18,162 bases of DNA. Source: ARK-15 sp038880255. Its GTDB lineage: Archaea > Thermoplasmatota > Thermoplasmata > Thermoplasmatales > ARK-15. The first letter of the stretch is position 1. Each line of letters opens with the position of its first letter. The stretch lies in NCBI GenBank assembly GCA_038880255.1, contig JAVZSA010000025.1, positions 1 to 18,162 of the forward strand, given 5' to 3'. Below, one piece after another: positions 13,744 to 18,162 of this stretch. The notes below the pieces were generated by a model that saw nothing but the letters and a program-made list of their open reading frames with translations, did no database searches and was not told the DNA's origin. The position numbers and the translations under genes are program-made.

Positions 13744-15203
13744 TGAATATGGCAGAAAGAAAGGACTTTGTAGATAGGTTAAAAAAAATAGATGAAATGA
13801 AAAAAAATGGTATTGATCCATACCCGCATTATTTTCCTGTAAATGAAGAGATAAAGAATATTGTAAAAAATTGGGAATATTTTATGGGTAAATCAGTTTC
13901 AACTGCCGGTAGATTAATGGCCATAAGATATCACGGTAAGGTGGGTTTTGCAGATCTTTTTATGGATGGTGCAAAAATACAAATTTTTCTTAGGTATGAT
14001 GTAATGCTTGAAAAATATAATAAATTCAAGGAATTTGTTGATAAAGGGGATTTTGTTGGTGTTGAAGGAGATGTGGTGAGAACAGATAAGGGTGAATTAA
14101 GCATTCTTGTTAAAGATTTTACTATTATATCAAAATCACTTTATGATCTTCCACACCAATGGTTTGGGATAGAGGATGTTGAAACAAGGTATAGACAAAG
14201 ATACTTAGATATGATCCTTAATCCTGAAGTCTTTGAAATATTCAGGAAAAGAAGCATGATTACATCTGAGATAAGAAATTATTTAAATTCTATTGGATAT
14301 ATTGAATTTGAAACACCGATTCTTCAGCCAGTATACGGTGGAGCAAATGCTAAACCATTTATTACATTTGTAAATGCAATAGGCAAGAATTATTATCTAA
14401 GAATATCTGATGAACTCTATCTTAAAAGATTACTTGTTGCAGGTTATCCAAAGGTCTATGAAATTGGTAAAGATTTTAGAAATGAGGATATAGATTCTAA
14501 ACACAATCCTGAATTTACTATGATTGAAATTTATGAGGCATTTAAAGATTATAAATATATGATGGATTTAACTGAAAATATCATAAAACATGTTGCATTA
14601 AAGGTAAACAACTCACTAAAAATTAATTTAAATGGAATGGAAATTGATCTTTCAAAACCTTGGAAAAAAGTAAAAATGTTAGAAATGTTGAAAGAGAATG
14701 GTTTTGATGTAAAAAATATGAGTGATGATGAAATTAAAAATTTAATAGATAAATATGGTATAAAGTTACCAACATATGTGAGAGGAATTGCAATAACAAA
14801 AATTTTTGAGTCAATGTTTGAGGAAACATTCATAGAACCAATATTTGTGATTGACTATCCAAGGGAAAGTACACCATTATGTAAACCCCATAGGGAAGAT
14901 CCCACACTTGTAGAAAGGTTTGAGCTTTACATAAATGGAATTGAAATTGCTAATGGGTATTCAGAATTGAATGATCCTTTACTTCAGGAAAAATTTTTTA
15001 GAGAAGAAATGGAAAGAAGAACTTTAGGTGATGAAGAGGCACAGCAGATGGATCTCGACTTTTTAGAGGCACTCAGAACTGGAATGCCAAATGCGGGAGG
15101 AGTAGGCATTGGTATAGATAGACTTTCAATGATTTTAACAGGTGCAAAGAGCATAAAAGAAGTAATATATTATCCTATACTTTCCCCTAAACAAGAAAAA
15201 TAA
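13743..15203 (+). CDS. lysS: Lysyl-tRNA synthetase, class II
   Basis: 486 residues from the ATG chosen here, normal for a class II LysRS, which attaches lysine to tRNA-Lys. The N-terminal OB-fold anticodon-binding domain (about 50-135) contains V-S-T-A-G-R-L-M-A-I-R. Motif 1 surrounds Y-I-E-F-E-T-P-I-L, motif 2 is F-R-N-E-D-I-D-S-K-H-N-P-E-F-T-M-I-E, and motif 3 is G-I-G-I-D-R-L-S-M-I-L. ATG at 13743 shares a base with the Rpo3 stop (TGATG); GTG 13740 and ATG 13749 are alternatives differing by one or two residues. Many archaea use the unrelated class I enzyme, so a class II gene is worth noting and suggests old transfer or retention. Its place after rpo3, where ribosomal genes usually follow, is a local rearrangement. 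Confidence 0.95.
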   Translation: MNMAERKDFVDRLKKIDEMKKNGIDPYPHYFPVNEEIKNIVKNWEYFMGKSVSTAGRLMAIRYHGKVGFADLFMDGAKIQIFLRYDVMLEKYNKFKEFVDKGDFVGVEGDVVRTDKGELSILVKDFTIISKSLYDLPHQWFGIEDVETRYRQRYLDMILNPEVFEIFRKRSMITSEIRNYLNSIGYIEFETPILQPVYGGANAKPFITFVNAIGKNYYLRISDELYLKRLLVAGYPKVYEIGKDFRNEDIDSKHNPEFTMIEIYEAFKDYKYMMDLTENIIKHVALKVNNSLKINLNGMEIDLSKPWKKVKMLEMLKENGFDVKNMSDDEIKNLIDKYGIKLPTYVRGIAITKIFESMFEETFIEPIFVIDYPRESTPLCKPHREDPTLVERFELYINGIEIANGYSELNDPLLQEKFFREEMERRTLGDEEAQQMDLDFLEALRTGMPNAGGVGIGIDRLSMILTGAKSIKEVIYYPILSPKQEK

Positions 15204-15227
15204 TTATAGCCCTATACTTTTCCTAAA
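15174..15227 (+). repeat. Imperfect tandem duplication spanning the lysS 3' end
   Basis: CCTATACTTTCCCCTAAA at 15174-15191, which encodes the P-I-L-S-P-K tail of LysRS, recurs 37 bases later as CCTATACTTTTCCTAAAT at 15211-15228, with one indel and similar flanks. The second copy lies between the lysS stop and the ABC gene start, so the short leader of the ABC gene appears to be derived from the end of lysS. Confidence 0.5.
15198..15209 (+). promoter_or_regulatory. TATA-like element for the ABC ATPase gene
   Basis: AAATAATTATAG overlaps the lysS stop codon and is centred about 26 bases before the ATG at 15231. No Shine-Dalgarno site precedes that ATG, so the gene may have its own leaderless transcript despite following lysS closely. 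Confidence 0.35.
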
Positions 15228-15230
15228 TCA

Positions 15231-15983
15231 ATGCCCCTCCTAGAAGTGAGAAATCTTTCAAAAAGCTATGGCGTTAATGGTAAAAAAATTATAGCATTAC
15301 AAAATATTTCATTCACTTTAGAGACCAGAGAATTCCTATCAATAGTAGGTCCATCAGGATGCGGGAAATCTACACTTCTTAGAATTTTAATGGGTTTAGA
15401 GGAGGCGACGGAGGGGGAAATTATTTATAAAAATAAAAAAATAAATGAGGCAAATCCAAAGTTCGCAATGGTATTTCAATCACCTTCTCTTTTCCCTTGG
15501 TTAACTGTACAGGAAAATGTTGAAATTGTACTTGAACCATTAGGAATTGAACCTGAGGAGAGAGAAGCAATTGCAAAAAAATATCTTTCCATAGTTGGTC
15601 TGGATGGTTTTGAAAATGCTTATCCAAAGGAACTTTCAGGTGGAATGAAGCAAAGGGTGGGGTTGGCAAGGGCACTTGCTGTAGATCCTGAAATACTTCT
15701 AATGGATGAACCATTTTCATCTTTAGATTCTTTAACCGCTGATGCGCTCAGAGAAGAGGTATTGTTGTTATGGTCCGATCCTTCAATACCTCCAGATTCT
15801 GTTATACTTGTTACCCATAACATAGATGAAGCAGTTTTAATGAGTGATAGGATTATAATACTTTCATCCAGGCCTGGAAGGATAATAGATAATCACAAAG
15901 TGAATTTACCGAGACCTAGAAATAAAAAAGATCCTGAATTTTATAATGAAGTGGATTACGTAATATCAACTCTTTCCAAATGA
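15231..15983 (+). CDS. ABC transporter ATP-binding protein, nitrate/sulfonate/taurine type
   Basis: 250 residues, a complete nucleotide-binding subunit. Walker A is G-P-S-G-C-G-K-S-T (40-48); the Q-loop is V-F-Q-S-P-S-L-F-P-W-L-T-V-Q-E-N-V with Q83. The signature is L-S-G-G-M-K-Q-R (135-142), Walker B L-L-M-D-E-P (156-161) with a D-loop S-L-D, and the switch histidine is H196. The F-P-W-L-T-V-x-E-N-V Q-loop is typical of the SsuB/TauB/NrtD group that energises import of sulfonates, nitrate, taurine or pyrimidine precursors. Neither permease nor binding-protein gene is adjacent: lysS is upstream and a convergent synthetase gene overlaps the last 18 bases. Partners must be encoded elsewhere, or the gene is an orphan. 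Confidence 0.92.
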   Translation: MPLLEVRNLSKSYGVNGKKIIALQNISFTLETREFLSIVGPSGCGKSTLLRILMGLEEATEGEIIYKNKKINEANPKFAMVFQSPSLFPWLTVQENVEIVLEPLGIEPEEREAIAKKYLSIVGLDGFENAYPKELSGGMKQRVGLARALAVDPEILLMDEPFSSLDSLTADALREEVLLLWSDPSIPPDSVILVTHNIDEAVLMSDRIIILSSRPGRIIDNHKVNLPRPRNKKDPEFYNEVDYVISTLSK

Positions 15984-17927
15984 ATTGTATGCTTCTTCAA
16001 TATATTGAAGTGATTCAGGATTTACTATTGTATCTTTATTTATGATAGGTTTCCCATTTACAATATTTGATACAGCAATTTCCACCTTTTTTTGATTAAA
16101 TGTATAAGGAATATCTTTTACCTCTATTATCTTATCTGGAACATGTCTTGGGGAACAATTTTTCCTCAAAAGTTCTCTTATTTTATTTCTTAATTCATCA
16201 TTAAGTTTTTCTCCTTCCTTCATCTTAACAAAAAGTATTATTTCTTGATCTCCTCCAACATCTTTACCAACAACAACACTGTCCACAATTTGAGGTATTG
16301 TTTCTATAACAGAATAAATTTCAGCCGTTCCAATTCTCACACCTGAAGGTTTAAGTGTTGAATCTGATCTGCCTAAAATTGTAATACCTTTAGTATCACT
16401 ATGAAATATTACAAAATCACCATGTCTCCATACATTTTTTCCTTTAGGTTTATAAAATGAAAAATATGTTTCAATATATCTTTCATTATTTTTATCATCA
16501 AGGAAATACAAAGGCATTGAAGGTGAAGGTAACTCACATACCAATTCGCCCACACTATCATATATCTCTTTTCCATTCTCATCATAACATTTTATTTTCA
16601 TTCCAAGACCTGGAGATTGTATCTCACCTTCATTTACGGGGAGGAGAGGGCTTCCAATGGCAAAACAACCATTTATGTCTGTACCACCTGAAATTGAATT
16701 AAGATGCAGATCTTTTTTAATATTTTCATATACCCATCTAAAACCCTCTTTTGATAGTGGAGACCCAGTTTGTGATATCTCTCTTAATGATGTTAGATCA
16801 TACATATTTATTGGGCTTGCATTCATAGACTTTAAGGAATAGATGTAACTTGCACTGCATCCAAAAATAGAAATTTTATCCATTTCCACGAATTTCCACA
16901 TTGTTTTCCAATCAGGATACAATGGATTACCATCATAGAGAAATATTGTAGAACCTACCGCCAATGAACTCACTAACCAATTCCACATCATCCAACTTGG
17001 TGAAGTAATATAAGAAATTATATCATTAATTTTCAAATCAGAATGAATTATAAGTTCTTTTAAATGGTTGATAAGAACACCGCCAACACTTTGTACCATA
17101 GATTTAGGTTTTCCTGTCGTACCTGAAGAAAACATAATATAAAGAGGATGGTTGAAATCAACCTGCTCAAATTTTATTTCTCCATAAGCTCTATTTTCTA
17201 TTTCATCACCATAAATAATTCTCTTATCTCTTAATCTTTCTTCTTTCTCGATGTATGGAAAAATAATTACGCTTTCCAATGTCTTTATATTTTCTAAAAG
17301 TACTCTAATGGTTTCAAGTGTACTATATTTCTTCCCTTTATAATAATAACCATCAACGGTGAATAAAACTTTAGGTGATACCTGCCCAAATCTATCCAAC
17401 AAGACCCTTGGCCCCAACTCTGTACCAGCGGAGGACCATGTGGCTCCAAGAGAAGTAACAGAAAGCATTGATATCACAGTTTCTGGTATATTTGGCATAT
17501 ATGCCACAGCCCTATCATTTGAAGAAAAACCTATTTCTGAGAGATAATGATAGAGAGAATAGACCTTTCTATAAAGTAAATTATAAGAAATTTCTTCATA
17601 TTTTCCTGATCCAGGTTCACCTCTAAATATTATTGCTTTTTTATCATCTCTAAATTTCATCAAATTCTGGGCAAAATTTAATTTAGCGCCTATAAACCAT
17701 TTTGTTCCAGGAAATTTTTTAGGATCTTCCAATATCTTTTCATATTTTCTTGAATAAATTATTCCTACAAAATCCCATACATCTTCCCAAAAGTATTCAG
17801 GCTCATTTATTGACCATTCATATAATTCCCAATAATTTTTAAAATCCTTTCCTCTTCTTTTGTTAACGAAGAGAATAAAATTGTACATATTCGTATTTTC
17901 TTTTAACTTTGGTTCCCAAAGTTGCAT
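15966..17927 (-). CDS. aacS: Acetoacetyl-CoA synthetase (acetoacetate–CoA ligase)
   Basis: 653 residues, the length of AacS, an ANL-superfamily adenylating enzyme that makes acetoacetyl-CoA from acetoacetate, ATP and CoA. The N-terminal acetyl-CoA-synthetase-like domain has F-P-G-T-K-W-F. The ATP loop M-F-S-S-G-T-T-G-K-P-K-S lies at about 265-276. S-G-G-T-D-I-N-G-C-F and S-P-G-L-G-M-K-I are AacS-type pocket motifs, and G-R-S-D-S-T-L-K-P-S-G-V-R-I-G is the hinge motif. The catalytic lysine is K613 or K614 in Y-T-F-N-Q-K-K-V-E. It may feed ketone bodies or branched-chain breakdown products into mevalonate lipid synthesis or thiolysis (inference). It is transcribed alone from a probable leaderless promoter and overlaps the ABC gene tail to tail. 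A related short-chain acyl substrate is possible. Confidence 0.9.
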   Translation of the reverse strand: MQLWEPKLKENTNMYNFILFVNKRRGKDFKNYWELYEWSINEPEYFWEDVWDFVGIIYSRKYEKILEDPKKFPGTKWFIGAKLNFAQNLMKFRDDKKAIIFRGEPGSGKYEEISYNLLYRKVYSLYHYLSEIGFSSNDRAVAYMPNIPETVISMLSVTSLGATWSSAGTELGPRVLLDRFGQVSPKVLFTVDGYYYKGKKYSTLETIRVLLENIKTLESVIIFPYIEKEERLRDKRIIYGDEIENRAYGEIKFEQVDFNHPLYIMFSSGTTGKPKSMVQSVGGVLINHLKELIIHSDLKINDIISYITSPSWMMWNWLVSSLAVGSTIFLYDGNPLYPDWKTMWKFVEMDKISIFGCSASYIYSLKSMNASPINMYDLTSLREISQTGSPLSKEGFRWVYENIKKDLHLNSISGGTDINGCFAIGSPLLPVNEGEIQSPGLGMKIKCYDENGKEIYDSVGELVCELPSPSMPLYFLDDKNNERYIETYFSFYKPKGKNVWRHGDFVIFHSDTKGITILGRSDSTLKPSGVRIGTAEIYSVIETIPQIVDSVVVGKDVGGDQEIILFVKMKEGEKLNDELRNKIRELLRKNCSPRHVPDKIIEVKDIPYTFNQKKVEIAVSNIVNGKPIINKDTIVNPESLQYIEEAYNSFGKS

Positions 17928-17943
17928 AAATTCACATATTAAA

Positions 17944-17955
17944 CTATAATATTAA
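17944..17955 (-). promoter_or_regulatory. TATA-like element for aacS
   Basis: TTAATATTATAG on the minus strand, centred about 23 bases upstream of the ATG at 17927, with no Shine-Dalgarno site between. The flanking sequence is almost all A and T, so other registers are possible. Confidence 0.4.
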
Positions 17956-18162
17956 TTCTTTTTTTAAATCCCTATACAATTATGATCTTTATTTTAATAT
18001 TTAATATTATAAATATTTTCTAAATTTTTTAAATAAAATATTAATTAAAAATATTTGGATAATATTATTAATATGTTCAAAATATTATTAATTTTTAACT
18101 GAAAATTTCTATTAAAAATTTAATAAGGTATTATATAAAGTTCTATTATATAATTTTTATTT
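17956..18162. other. Very AT-rich intergenic tail, no gene seen
   Basis: Roughly nine of ten bases are A or T. No open frame, ribosome-binding site, tRNA-like fold or copy of the insertion-sequence end is visible. Repeated ATATTATTAAT-type words occur (for example near 18060-18090) but form no regular repeat array. It probably holds the upstream regulatory region of aacS and of whatever lies beyond the window edge. Confidence 0.6.

Noticed and set aside
17956..18162. Replication origin in the AT-rich tail
   Set aside because: No origin recognition boxes, no Orc1/Cdc6 gene and no ordered repeats; AT-richness alone is not evidence.
1..18162. CRISPR array, phage or defence island
   Set aside because: No regularly spaced repeats, Cas, integrase or restriction genes were seen; apart from one dead insertion sequence the genes are housekeeping or metabolic.

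Overview
The window looks like chromosomal DNA from an AT-rich archaeon, probably a member of the class Thermoplasmata. The information-processing genes are archaeal: Pus10, eL21, Rpo4, Rpo3 and archaeal-type uS13, uS4 and uS11. Promoters look like TATA boxes, and AGA/AGG arginine codons dominate. The order pus10–rpl21e–rpo4–DUF655–ksgA is a euryarchaeal arrangement. The C-terminal A-N-E-L-H-P stretch of uS4 matches what I recall of Thermoplasma uS4. The lineage call is inference from recall, not from a search.

Layout. (1) Positions 1-107, minus strand: the N-terminus of a probable exported or membrane protein, cut by the window edge. (2) 154-1288: a dead insertion sequence with visible terminal inverted repeats and a DDE transposase broken by a stop codon and several frameshifts. 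(3) 1333-5254, plus: a translation/RNA operon (tRNA pseudouridine synthase, eL21, RNA polymerase subunit Rpo4, a DUF655 RNA-binding protein, 16S rRNA dimethyltransferase) with a drug/metabolite transporter gene attached at its end. (4) 5226-7824, minus: an uncharacterised operon of a DUF1611 P-loop protein and a PP-loop ATPase with a QueC-like cysteine cluster. It is apparently led by a 31-codon gene that stops inside the DUF1611 start codon (ATGA). (5) 7825-8225: a non-coding gap with a promoter, a GC-rich island and an isolated copy of the insertion-sequence end. (6) 8226-11428, plus: a tightly coupled trio of zinc dehydrogenase, SCP2 lipid-binding protein and thiamine-diphosphate enzyme. 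(7) 11506-15203, plus: uS13, uS4, uS11, Rpo3 and a class II lysyl-tRNA synthetase. (8) 15231-15983, plus: an ABC ATPase of the nitrate/sulfonate type without partner genes. It converges with and overlaps (9) an acetoacetyl-CoA synthetase on the minus strand, 15966-17927. (10) A very AT-rich tail.

Gene expression signals fall into two classes. First genes of transcripts (107 minus, 1333, 8226, 15231, 17927 minus) have a TATA-like element centred about 23-28 bases upstream of the start codon and no Shine-Dalgarno sequence, as expected for leaderless mRNAs. Several internal genes carry a strong GGAGGTGA-like site, ending 6-7 bases before the start in the clearest cases. This spacing supports the TTG start at 9683 and the overlooked small gene at 7824, and it raises a question about the start of the PP-loop gene.

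The most interesting stretch is the 7.7-7.9 kb leader: a small acidic Cys-Cys/His peptide gene translationally coupled to DUF1611 and a PP-loop ATPase. Next come the dehydrogenase–SCP2–ThDP trio, which suggests an acyl or acyloin pathway on a lipid-like substrate, and the GC-rich island at about 7.98-8.05 kb.
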